Source: Tubulanus polymorphus
Taxonomy: Eukaryota > Nemertea > Palaeonemertea > Tubulaniformes > Tubulanidae
Assembly (NCBI RefSeq): GCF_964204645.1
Contig: NC_134030.1
Span: 10,724,278 to 10,788,277 of the forward strand
Length of the DNA stretch: 64,000 bases
Reading direction: 5' to 3'
The notes under the pieces were generated by a model, which worked only from the letters and a program-made list of their open reading frames with translations, had not been told where the DNA came from and searched no databases. Shown one piece after another: positions 1 to 11,933 of the stretch. A program made the translations under genes and the position numbers. Each line of letters opens with the position of its first letter. Within the stretch, counting starts at the first letter, position 1.

Positions 1-1691
1 CCTTTTTGTGAACGGGATTCGATGTACACGTGATGTAATCATCTAAAAAATGTGTGTTCCCGGACGCAGTGGCTGCAGAAACACAGCAAGTTCCCATCAA
101 TTTACATAGCGTGTCCTTGGAACAGACGGTATCGGTTTCACGACAAAATCCATAAGGTTCTTTCAGTGACCTGTGTCTTTCCTTTTGAATAAGTTCTATA
201 ATTGACCGCTGCCCTAAAACCGATAGAATACAACGTATCAACGATATTCTCATTCAACGCGAAAAGAAACACTTTTTACGAAATAAATTTTTAAAAACAT
301 CTAGAAAATACTAGCATTATGAAACAAATGGCGGCGAAGAAAATCTTTTGAAAGCAACAATAAATTCCAAATACATATTGAACATTACCTTTGATATGAC
401 TGCACTCGAAATAAATAAATATCACTAGAAACCGAATTGAATCCATATTTCACAGATTCGGCTCAGACTTCAAACAGATCTGGTGGTTTGAATGAAATAT
501 ATTTGCGACAGTACTGTAACTGTTAACAACAGAGTTTTGTCCATCAAATACGTACAAAGAACCAGTTCGTAAGAGGAAAATGCTTGACATTTGAAAAGCT
601 AACAGTTTTAAAATGTTCCTATACAGTCGCTTGTTCGATGATTGTACGTGTTCAGAAATTTGGCTTGTCGTGCACAACAGTCAAACTCGAAGTTTCGAAC
701 AACGGTTGAAATTTGCTGTGGCATCGTTCCCCTTTGCAAGTTGTCAGAGTCGTTTTTGACGAACAAAACTGTGCAACGAATGGTTTCATTTATTACGATC
801 TCGAGTATTTGTTTTCCATCAGTCGCCCGAATTTGAAATTCAGAAAACCGTTTACTTTTTGCACACGGCACTTCAAATATTGGTTTTGTCATCGTCTGTT
901 CGTCTGGGTGGGTTTGTGAATTTATGAGCAAATATCTAAAAAAGACACCGTTTCATCGGAGGAAAGTTTTTAGTAACAAAATAAACATTCTCGAAAGATA
1001 CTCTAAATTCATTCCATAACTATTCCGTCATTCACGGTGGTTTTGTTTTCGAAGTTCTGCAGTGTTTAGTTTTTCAGCGTTTACTCTCTAAAAGCCATAG
1101 AATTAGATGGAGAGGTTAAAACATCATGGATTTTCAGCGCTTTCAACTCTACGTTTCTACATGAGAGGAAGATGAATGTTTGTATTTGAAATATGGGCGG
1201 CTGATTCGAGCCATTGTAAAAAGAAAAACAAAACATATTCCATGTTCAGGTCGACTTGGTCGTTTTTAGTTACAACGTGCTGGTCCTTTTTTCGTTGTTA
1301 ATACTGTGTTAGAAAGAACACTTAGTTTGAACGTGGCGTTAATATGACGGCAGCTCCCCGACATCCAATATGAAAATACGCAACCTCCCTTACTCGGACA
1401 AGTTTGGACCGACAAAAAAAGAAAGTAAGAAGTAAATTTCTGAACATAATATGTCAACTCGACATAAAATCGGCAAAACATTTTCTAAAGTATAACGGTA
1501 CCAGAAAATAGATCTAAAGAACACAACGTACTTTGATACCCTATGGACTATAATATCACCATCATTCTATGGACACAGGGTCACTTACCGAATTACCGAA
1601 TCGGGGATGAATTTAGTAAAGTAACGCATAGCGATCAGAACATTTCTATAGAATTTCATTTAGTCTATCATTATCATTATCATTATCATCA

Positions 1692-1725
<34 letters not shown>

Positions 1726-2291
1726 GCCTCGGTTTAAACGATAGGACGCCACTGTGTTAGGGTCAAGGTTATCGTTTCGATATCGATGTTCGCTGTAGAA
1801 ATTCTGAAGAAGCGTTCATCCATTTTCTCCACCAAATTCATCTCTGCGATCAGTTCGGAGAAATAAACTCACTGAGAAAAAAACAACAAAACGACTCAGA
1901 TTCGAGAAATAGTGGCTCAGAATTATCTTAATTTAGAGGTCGAAACCTTTCACGAATTGATTTTGAGCATTCCTTACAACGTGTTTTGGCAAAAAGTAAA
2001 AACCGCATTTTCTAACTTAATAGTTAGTGCTACTGAAATAACAATAAGTTTAACATCTTGTTTTCTTTAATTATATGAAACCAAAATCATGGCAAAATCA
2101 TTTATATCCATGCGGGTATCTAGACCTCCCATGTAACGGTTGATACATGCAATTGAATATGATTTACAAATGTATATCTATCGTTTGATACCAACGCAAC
2201 TAATACGTCATTAACGAACACTGACACACCTCACCTCATTAGATCATCGAATAATTTTTCAGAGGCACGTCAATTTAAATTTCATGGAATT
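1..2291. other. Gene-poor left edge
   Basis: No open frame here has the features of a real coding exon: reading frames are short, overlap on both strands and show no recognisable domain. The only distinct structure is a TTATCA/TTA microsatellite near 1669-1724. A distal exon of a gene lying to the left cannot be excluded. Confidence 0.5.
1669..1724. repeat. TTA/TCA microsatellite
   Basis: A run of TTATCA units passes into more than ten TTA units. It is a simple-sequence repeat with no coding role. Confidence 0.85.
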
Positions 2292-3322
2292 ATGAATCGT
2301 ACATTTCTCCAGTCGCCTTCAGAACGTTGGCAAACGACCGTCTGGTACACGTACAGTGTTATAGTCTATCTCTTGATGATTGTCGGCAGTGTCGGTAGCT
2401 TGCTTACGTTAATTTTACTCATTCGATTGCGCAATGAACTAGACGGTCCCAGTACTCAATACTTGATCTCATTAGCTTTATCCGATATCATATATTTGAA
2501 CGCAATGTCGTTGAAACTGCTAGAGAAGGTCAGCTACTCTTCGGGTACAGGCTTTGGTATATACCTAATTTACACGTTTTCTAAATTTGTTTGTAAGTTT
2601 TTACTCGTAACGGTAAATGTTTCATTAAGATTATCCACTTGGACGTTGTGTATTTTTTCTCTAGAGAGGACATTTGCTATTTGTATGCCTTTCAAAGCTA
2701 CGGCATATTTTACCTAATCTCCGCGTCGATGTTTGATCCTATGTCAATGGATCATTACCCTAATAGTAGAGGGAACTTTCTACAACTTATATGGCATTCA
2801 CACCTACGTTCGTCGAAGACGGGCGCCAAAACTGCATATTATTTCCTGATTTCCGATCTTCGGAAAACGTCGTTTTTAGGATCGCTTTTTCCATATACTT
2901 ACGGATAACCGTTTATATTGCTCCATACTGCATAAGCGTTTCGAATATGTTTATGATCGCTATAAAGCTAGCATCGAGGCCAATTAACACCCATTGAAAA
3001 ATGCACTAGATATTTCTAAACAAGACAAAACCTGTATCAGAAATCTTGTGGCGATAACTTGTTTATATCTAACTCTATCGCTACCTAACAATATTGTCAA
3101 TGCTGTTCTAAGTGTAAAACCTTCGTTCTTAATTTGCCCCGTAAACCGTACATGCTTCAACTCATTATGCTGACAACAGCGACTCTGGAAATATCAAACA
3201 ACGCAGTAAATTTCATTGTATATTTCATCAGTTTTAGAAAATTTCGAAAAGAAATAAGAAGATGTATTCGAATTCCGACTGCGAAACTCCTAGTTTTCTT
3301 CATAATTTGTTTGACGCCATAA
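2292..3322 (+). pseudogene. Inactivated rhodopsin-like GPCR, all seven TM segments still readable
   Basis: The first 141 codons read as a class A receptor: an N-terminus with an N-R-T glycosylation site, TM1, TM2 with the motif LALSDI, and the end of TM3 with FSLER, a variant of the DRY motif. An in-frame TAA stops the frame at about 2715-2717. The same frame then continues with a TM4-like stretch (SPRRCLILCQWIITLIVEG). TM5 (about 2880-2990) lies in a second frame, TM6 returns in the first frame at about 3010-3130, and TM7 with the NPxxY-like NNAVNFIVYF lies in a third frame (about 3134-3280). At least one nonsense change and several frameshifts therefore separate the parts, with no plausible introns to remove them. 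The order and spacing of the segments match a single-exon peptide-receptor-like GPCR like the intact one at 4927-5889. Sequencing error is the main alternative to true decay. Confidence 0.75.
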
Positions 3323-3719
3323 AAACCGTTATAGCAACGTTTTAATGCATTGATACATACATGTGAAGTATGCGTTATATAAGGGTTCTGAATGAGTCGA
3401 TGTGCACTACGACATCAATATTGGCGTTTCGAAATAACAATTACAATTATGAAATTTGGCGTTTATTATGTAATTAAATATACTTACTTCACAACTTTTA
3501 TTTTATTTCTGATAAATTTTAACAATTATTTTTGATAGGATGTGCACTACGTCATCAATATATCGGGGTCAAACTGGTTGCCAGGCAATTCGATTCAATT
3601 ATCAATATATTCAAATTCAAAATACTTTTATTGATCTTGAACATTACATATTATCTTATTATTCATTGTCGACAATATCAAGCGATATATGTATTATTTT
3701 CCAAGGTGTCGATAAATCA

Positions 3720-4090
3720 AGTTAGTTTTCTAGATGGCTATTTCCACATACATACGGATTACGCTTTATTTTGCTCCATACCGCAAAAGCGTCTCGCGTA
3801 TAATTATAATCGCAAATAAGTTAGCACCAAGACCAAAAAACAGGTAGTTTAGAAAACGTGAAGAATATCTCTAAACTATACAAAACCTGTATCAAAAATG
3901 TCGTGGCGATAACCTGTTTAAGTTTCCATCAGTTAATTCGTTCAGTAAACCTTACATGTTTCAATACACATTTCTGACAGCGCAGCGTCCCTTGAAATGT
4001 GAAACAATACATTTCATGTATATTCCATCAGCACCATTACGTATTGATTGTCACATATTGTATACATTGTTGCCAGTTATTTCTGAAATA
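3720..4090 (+). pseudogene. Eroded second GPCR fragment (TM5-TM7 part)
   Basis: This stretch is a diverged copy of about 2870-3250. It shares the TM5 coding tract (a Tyr-rich piece followed by a run corresponding to the Ile-Ala-Pro-Tyr region), the piece encoding the Lys-Thr-Cys-Ile block before TM6, and the TM7 start. It lacks any clear TM1-TM4 part and has stops in every frame. An AATAAA follows at about 4088. It looks like the remnant of a tandem receptor duplication. Confidence 0.6.
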
Positions 4091-4762
4091 AATGAAAATT
4101 CAATTTAGGTCCATTTCTTCATACATCTACATCATTAGCATTTTAGCCCAGAGCTAAATACCCAAAAGCGAATCCAGACTCAAATTAAGTTGAAATTCAC
4201 GCCTAAAAATTCAGGGTTCTCAACTTGGTTATTTTGAGAAATAAATTTTGAAAAAATTCAAACATTTCAGGAACTTTGCGCAATTTTGTAACTTAGTAAT
4301 TTTCTCTTTAATTACGAATGTACATGGTCTTACAGGGCAGAAAACTCAGTATCGCTGCTTCGCAAGTTTTCTAAATTTCCAAAGGTTTGCATATAAATGA
4401 TCTGCTATACGGATTAATCTTATTTATTTTGTAAAACTAATCACTGTTTTTGACCAATGACGGTCTCGTACTATTTGCTCTGACAGTCTCCTCCGTCTAT
4501 GTTGGTGAATCAATTTCATGTTAAAGAATTCTTACATATAGTAATTAACTTATGTTTACGATACCTATTCATCATTTGTTAGAGAGCAAATCGTTATCTG
4601 CACTCCACACATCCGTGAGAGCGAATTAGATTCTGGTGCGTTATAGAAGGCAAAACAGTCAAACATCCACGGAAAAATCATACTTGCTCTACAGAAAGGA
4701 AAAATGAAATTGGGTCCATCGAGAAGAGAGGCCTTGTGACGTTGTGTAAATTAAATGTACTT

Positions 4763-4780
4763 ACCCTAACCCTAACCCTG
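4763..4780 (+). repeat. Short run of CCCTAA units
   Basis: Just over two copies of the telomere-type hexamer CCCTAA are present inside unique sequence. This is a short interstitial run, not a telomere. Confidence 0.6.
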
Positions 4781-4926
4781 GGAGCGTCTATGTCCACATG
4801 TGACTTAGTCGTAACAGTTAAATTGCTTACTGGTCACCACACAAATAGAATATGTTCTTTTAAGAAACTATAATTTCTATTTCTTCAAGTTCTACAGTGA
4901 GAGATAAGTTGACGAATGGTCGACAT

Positions 4927-5889
4927 TTATTTCTCTGAATTTCGGCAGCGGATTTGCTTGCAGAAATATTCTCGAATTTCTCGCCCTAGTAAAAGATATA
5001 CGTAAAAATTTACAACATAATTGCACATTTGAAATTGACTGAAGATTTCTAAAAGAATTTCTCGTTGCCCCAAGATCGATACGAATACCGCAATACAGGA
5101 TGGAATTGTGAATATTACAAATGTAAGTGAAACTGTTACAAGCATTAATGTTGTACGTTTTGCTTTTGTAGTTTTCTGATCAGACGAAATCATTTTCAAA
5201 CTTCTGAATAACTGAATAATTGTTACAGAATTCGATGTAATTATCAAGGATAAAGGTATAATGAATACATATGTGACATAGGCGATAAAAGGTAAGGATT
5301 CGTCAAATGATTCGAAATAGCATCCCACGATCGACTGGTAAGAATAGTGCGTAGTTATTGCAGGACGAACAACTGTTACCAAAACGTTAATTATGGAAAT
5401 AATAGCGATGACGCATTGGGCGAATCTAGGCGTACATATCAAACGAGAAGTGAACGGGAAGATCACAACTGCCGCACGTTCTAGAGATATTGCTACAATT
5501 AACCACGAACAATAAGCTGCAACAAATCCAATTGTAAGTTCATAAAATTGACAACTGATCGTTGAATTCATCATGAATATGGGACCGTCTTTAATGTGCA
5601 AGAGAACAAACTGTAAAAAAGGCATCAGTGTGAAACTGACGCAAATCACCAAATCACTGAGAGACAAAACGATCAGATAGCTAGCGTATGATAAACTCCG
5701 GAATCTGCGACTAGTCATTATCAGGAAAGTAGCCGAATTTCCGAAGGCTCCTAACATGAACCAGACAGGTAGAATGACCAATGATACAGTACGGTAGACT
5801 CCAGACTTGTTCTCCACGGACATCAGGACGATATGACTGATATGAGATCGATGAACGAACTCCATCTGTGTAGAATTCATGGTTTTCAA
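4927..5889 (-). CDS. Intact single-exon rhodopsin-like GPCR, 320 aa
   Basis: A plasma-membrane receptor expected to couple an extracellular ligand, probably a neuropeptide or similar, to heterotrimeric G proteins. The N-terminus has N-glycosylation sites at Asn5 and Asn27. TM1 carries the conserved GN pair (residues 50-51) and TM2 LSLSDL with Asp79. Cys113 at the top of TM3 is the usual disulphide partner of the Cys in GCYFESF in loop 2. SLER (135-138) replaces DRY at the end of TM3, a basic loop with KTTKAKR precedes TM6, TM6 contains FTIPS, and TM7 has NYVVNFYVYLLLG in place of NPxxY. Length and motifs fit the FMRFamide- and orphan-like class A receptors expanded in lophotrochozoans; no ligand can be named. 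A second Met at residue 4 could also be the start. An AATAAA overlaps the stop codon (4926-4931 on this strand), so the 3' UTR may be very short. Pseudogene relatives lie just upstream in the window. Confidence 0.88.
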   Translation of the reverse strand: MKTMNSTQMEFVHRSHISHIVLMSVENKSGVYRTVSLVILPVWFMLGAFGNSATFLIMTSRRFRSLSYASYLIVLSLSDLVICVSFTLMPFLQFVLLHIKDGPIFMMNSTISCQFYELTIGFVAAYCSWLIVAISLERAAVVIFPFTSRLICTPRFAQCVIAIISIINVLVTVVRPAITTHYSYQSIVGCYFESFDESLPFIAYVTYVFIIPLSLIITSNSVTIIQLFRSLKMISSDQKTTKAKRTTLMLVTVSLTFVIFTIPSCIAVFVSILGQREILLEIFSQFQMCNYVVNFYVYLLLGREIREYFCKQIRCRNSEK

Positions 5890-7851
5890 CTTTGTTTGGT
5901 TATGGACTGACTCATGCAGAAATTAAATTAGAAATCCATACGTATCTTTTCATGGATGCAGCTGCTATTCGTCATTCGATAGAGAATAAATCATCTCACA
6001 ATATTCTTTGTCGACCACAAAGTTAAAATCAATAATTCTCAGATTTTTAAAATGTCTGCTTTGTAAAAAAAAATTGTGAAATTACATGGTGCTGAATTAG
6101 AGGGTGAGAATTGAATCAAGTTTGAACCACTGAAATGATATTACAAATAAAACTAGTGTATAGCTGCAAAGCTACATGCAGTTAGCTAGAAATGAATCAA
6201 GTTTGAAACTTTAACCACTGGAGAGTTCATGCATCGTATCGCAGAAGAGGAGAATTTCCTGCATTTTGTGAATGCTGAGTTTCATTAACGTTTTCTTTAC
6301 CGTTTGTTGATTGTCGTTTTCGAACAAATTTTAAGAAATATTATCTCGAATTCTTTCTATGTTCTCATTTTGCTTTACGAATGCCAACTGATAGAGCAAA
6401 TGGAAATTAAAGATTACGCTTGGAAATACCTGTCAATGGGTCGAGTAAGCGAGAAAACTAACTTGAAAGTGTGGTGCATCACCTTGAATAATACATAAAC
6501 CACGTCAAATTCCCAAGGAATATTTCTACGATACTACATAACGGTAAACATGACTGAAAAACATGAACGGTAAAAAAACTATTCCATTCATTTTGAATTG
6601 ATCACGATCAGCCCCATTATCTCGTACTTGTAAAATGCAAAATTTGTATCGCAGCAAAATACCCGTCCACGGAACAGGTTTAATCAAACACGCGCTATAT
6701 CTATACCGATATATAGAGTATGCCAAAGTGAATCAAAGAAGATTGGCTAAAACATTGCCGACGGTGGATCCAGGATTTCAGATAGGGGTGCCGACAAAGC
6801 GAAGCGAGGTGTTGGGCGGCGCGGAAGGGTTCTCTAGAATTTTTTAACAAAATAAAAAAAAAGCTTTACCTCGGGCGTTTAAACGAAAAATTCATCGTGG
6901 TGCTAAAACGAAAAACTATTGACGTGGCATTAAATGAAAAAAATGGTTTCAACTTCGCATTAAAACGAAAAACTGGTTTTAACGAGGCATTAAAACGAGA
7001 AGTTGGTTTTGACCATGGCGTTTCAACGAAAAGTTGGAGATCGAGAGTCCGATTTTCTTTTTAATGTGGACAGAATCAGCCACCATTACTCCGACGACAC
7101 TTCCCCGCGACGTTTTGCGCGTTCAGTGATTCCACGTGATAAACACGGCAATGAGCATGCGCACTGCGAACAAAATGGCTGAACTTTCTTACGACAAAAC
7201 AATCGCATTGCGGCCATTGTGTTGGCGTTTGCTTCGGCGGGAAGCAATCAAACCCTCGATAATGTGTTCAATCCCGTGGTCGACTTTAATTCCCGGATCA
7301 CAGTTCCGACTGACCGGACATTCGGTTTCATATGTTCGTAAGAACTCCATCCTCTCCTGCCAGGGTTTGATTGTCTCCCACCAAAGCTCACGCTAAATCC
7401 TGGCCGCAGATCCTTTATTGGTCTTACCGTCCTAGTGGAGTAGCGGTTGTTGTCACGGTTCCCCGACGCTAGAAACACAAGGCGTCACGGGCACCGCTCA
7501 AGATTTCCTGGTCGGAGGGACAGGTTGCCGCTCTGCCAAAATTATCTAATTGTTTATTAATGTTGTTTTATATCGTAAGTTTAAATCGTTATCGTGTATA
7601 AATGTCTGTATCAACTTTTTGTAATTTACCGGGCACCGAAGCCTCGTAAACATAAGGCGCAATAAACGTTTAATTGAATTGAATAGTGATGTGGAGAATG
7701 TTGATTGAAAATGAACAAGTGGAGCATGTTGGTTAGAAAAACCCGGAAGTAATTAAGTAAATTGAATTGTTAGCCGGGTTCGGTTCGCTGGGTTCGGGTT
7801 CACATTCTTGAGTTCAGGCGTTACTACGGTGTTGGCGTAAAAACAGATAAG
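5890..7851. other. Intergenic region between the GPCR and AspRS genes
   Basis: No exon is supported. The region holds a degenerate tandem repeat (6877-7033). Near 7640-7685 there is a segment ending in GCAATAAACG and ATTGAATTGAA, which resembles the 3' tail of a retroelement. The AspRS promoter must lie upstream of 7852, but no TATA box or initiator can be assigned with confidence. Confidence 0.5.
6877..7033 (+). repeat. Degenerate tandem repeat, about 33 bp unit
   Basis: Four to five diverged units share the core GCATTAAAACGAAAAACTGG followed by TTTNACG. Spacing is roughly 30-35 bp and no open frame is maintained across the units. Confidence 0.6.
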
Positions 7852-10800
7852 ATGCAGGACGAAAATCACGATGGAATGGTCATCGGGTAGGTCTGGGTTT
7901 GATTTTATACATGGACATGGTGTAAATCATTGCCGTTTTCCAATTCATTATGTGGACATTTCGGACATTTTTCCTGTGACCGTATCGATGCAGCGGGTCC
8001 ACGCTCTTGCGCGGCTAATTTTGGGCTGTCGATCAAAGCTCGTATTTTTTTCTTCTATGGCAATTACATGATCCTGATAAGTGTGATCGTTTCGATAGAG
8101 ATTTTTTAGAAACATCAATTGAACTTGAACATTGGAAATTGCTGCACATGCACGCTAGGTTTCCGCCGCATCAATACGGTAACTGGCTTTCAACTCAGCC
8201 TATTAACTCTGTCATTTGCTTTTGAATGTAAATAAACGCAATAATCTTGATTCGCTCTATTTCAGCAGGAATTGGTAAGATTATCCTGTTGTTAATTCAT
8301 AGAATTTGCTAGGACTTAAACCCTATCGCCCTCTATGTCTTAGTTATAATGCATAGAATTCGTTCCAAAAGATTGTCAATTCATGCATTGCTTGCAAATG
8401 TTAAGGATTTTTGTCCCCATTTTTATATCATAAAAGTTCCTCTTCTTCCAATTAGTGGTCAATAGATGCTGATAGACAAACATGGCATATGATACAAGCA
8501 GCACTTTGACAGTTTTCAAAGTGCTGCTTTTGAAAACCCTTTCTCAAAACGGATAGAGAAAAACCCTTTTTCAGTTTTCATCTGATTTTATTCCCAAGGA
8601 TATTGAACCAAGTATCATTATTGCATAGCTAAAAAGTTGGCAACTATTTGGCAATCCCAAATTGTCATTTGGGTATTTCGAATTTATCTTGGTTGTACTT
8701 GACCCACCAATTTATTTGAGTATCAATTTTGTTGCCAGATATTTATCTGCCCTATCCAATTTAACCAATTTTTGGTAAGAAATTAACACTAGCATTGTTT
8801 TATAGGTATTAGAAGCCTATCTATTGGATTCAAAATTCTAATAGTGGGTTTCAATAATTGAAGAATATACTGTATTCTCTCTATGTTGTTTAGACCCGAT
8901 GGCAAACCAATATCTAAAGGAGCGCTTAAAAAGCTGCAGAAGAAAGCTGAAAAGGCGGCGAAAAAAGCATCCCATAAAGAACAGGAGAATAAACAAGCTG
9001 GTGGCGCAGCTGAGGTAAGAAATAAAATCTGATTAAAATGGCTTGAATCTTGGCATCTTCACTTTTCAGCGAGCGGTAAAAGTGGTAAATCGCTAGTATG
9101 TGGTCACAGGCCACCAGACAGCGATCGTCGGTAATTCAAACAAATGTCGCTGATGATTCAAAATCTTATCATTTGTGACAAAAAAATTGCCTTGTGTGCG
9201 GCGTGTTTAAGACAGTACCCAGAAGTAATCGAACATCTAAGGCATTTGAAGGTCAAAACAATAGATGCCCCTCTAATTTTGATGTAACGTGATGGATGTT
9301 CTTGTAGGTGAAAGATGAAGTTGTCGACGGCGTAGACTGTTCAGAAGGTCATTACGGCACGATGCCGATGATCCAGTCGCAGAATAAAGTCAATCGAGCT
9401 CTGGTCGCGATTAAAGACATCAACACTGATCTGAAGGATAAGAAGATCTGGCTTCGCGGTAGACTTCATACCAGCCGTAGTAAAGGTAGGCTAAATCGTA
9501 ATTCAAAAAGACCATAGGTTTATTTTTTTCCTATAACAGGAAATATGGTCCAGGGCCCAGTTTCACGAAAAAGTGTAAGCCAAAAACGGTTGAGTTTGAA
9601 TTGTTGTCCTCATTGAAAAAACATGAAGTAACCAATAGCAATTACAACAAAAATTTGAGTTAAACTTTTTTGTGAAACTGGCCCCATGATTTTACTTAAA
9701 AACGGAAATTTCGAATGATGTACTTTGATCTAAACAAAAAGTATGGCATGTAATTTTGACTGGCATTTAGCTATGTCTTTACTTCAATTTCTGATTTCAA
9801 AATCAAACTCCCTGTTCCATTCTGGGCAGGTGTAATGGGTTTGTAAGGGAAACATCGAATGTGTATAGATCAATGATAAATAAACAACGACAATCATCTT
9901 TATCTCTTAAGATAATAAAAAAAACATTGCAAATGAATTTTATCTTAAGTCATACTAACCCAGCAACAGTGGACCCTGTTTTTCAGGTTGCGCTAAACGT
10001 TTACCATGCAATAAGAAAAACTATTAAAACTGTCTAGGCATATCTATGATATGCTAGAGCGCAACCCAATATAATAGAACTTGGCTTGTTTTTCTATTTT
10101 AGGCAAATCGTGTTTCTTTGTGTTGCGTCTACAGCAGTACACCGTGCAAGGCTTTGTGTTTGTTAGTAAAACTGTCAGCAAACAAATGGTGAAATTTGTT
10201 GCTGGGTAAGAACGGATTACTAGTACAACCGTATTAAACCTTTCAGTGCTGACTAACAGTTAAACAGAGATAAAACAGATAAGCATTACTGATTTGAGAG
10301 GAGATGTCAGTGTCATAGTACTGATCTATGTCAGTAGATGGGATGTGGATGTGACGCTTCCTCAAGATTTGAAATTTTCTCCTCTGAAACTCCATGCAAA
10401 CTCCTTATATCCAGGAATGACTGATCTGTAAGGACCCTGTTAAAGCTAGCTTTAGTCGGGCTGTAACTGCGGCAGATACTGACGCAACTGGAAAGGAATG
10501 ATGTGCTGGATTTCCAGCAAATAGAGTATTACGATCTCTTGCCAGTTACTATCGCTGGCAACTGAACTGACCTGAGACAGTCATATGACCAATTAAAATG
10601 ACCTAGCGACATCAAAGCTTACATCGAGGTCGTTTGCTTTTGCTTTTGGTTGCGTCATAAATAAGGCAGATATGAAGGCAACTGAATCGAACGTGTCATA
10701 CCATAACATAAGTTGGCCTACCGGGTGGATGGGCCTTGAAAATCGAGAAAAGCATTGAATTTAAACAAGTCAGGCACGACCTTAGGACGTTCTCTAAGAG

Positions 10801-11788
10801 AGAATTTTGATTCTCTAGAGAGACTAAATTCTTGATTTAGTGAATGGATAATGTTTTTAATGTTTTAGATTAGTATATGGTATATAGTAGTTGTATAATC
10901 TAATAGTCTCCATATCCTGAATGTGACATAAAGTTGCCAGTCATTTTTTCCTACCCTATTCTGCTATCATTTTGAAGGTATATAGCATTCTGCATGCCTT
11001 ATTTCACTCCCAGTCTCAGAACACCAGCGGATGGACTTCTCATTTGCTGACCCAATGTTATACCCATCAGACGGGTTAAGTAGGGTAAACTGTGATTCGA
11101 AAAGTTTTAATTTCACTGTTTATCGCATTTTCACGTTCTCGTTGATCGACAGGATAAATAAAGAATCAATCGTCGACGTGGAGGGATACGTAAAAACGGT
11201 CGATCAGAAAATTGAAAGCTGTTCTCAACAGGACGTAGAGATTCATTGTGAACAGGTGAAGATTCGTCGCCAGTGTGGTGGCTTCAAATGTCTTCTATCT
11301 TAAAATAGAAGCAAAATTCTCAATCATAAGAAGAACAACAGTTCACCATTGGTAAAACATTACATCTGTGTCATGACGATGATCCCACAATAAATGATGG
11401 AAAGATAGTCCGAAAATGTTCCTTGAGCGTATAGTTTCAATCAATGTTTCAATTGTATTCTAATACAGTCATACCTCGATTAAAGGCCACCCTTGGGGAT
11501 TCCTGATTTTGGCGGTGAATAGAGTGTGGCAGTAAATCGGGGTTATAAGTCAAGTCACTCAAATACCTACTATATACCTACTATCCGCTCAGAACGATGT
11601 ATATTGATGTGATGAATTTTGAAAATGTTCTAAAAACATCCTGTCAAAATTAAAAACTTTTTACATCGCGGTGCATCAGAACATCGTAGGCTAGTCTAGA
11701 AGTAGGAATCATACAACATTTCGGGTACATTTAGGGGATATTAATCGTTGATCGATTCCTAAATCAGACATCGCTACTGTACGTCGCC

Positions 11789-11856
<68 letters not shown>

Positions 11857-11899
11857 GGCGGCGTACAGTAGCGATGTCTGATTTAGGAATCGATCAACG

Positions 11900-11933
<34 letters not shown>

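Noticed and set aside
4763-4780. Telomere
   Set aside because: Only about two and a half CCCTAA units, embedded in unique sequence.
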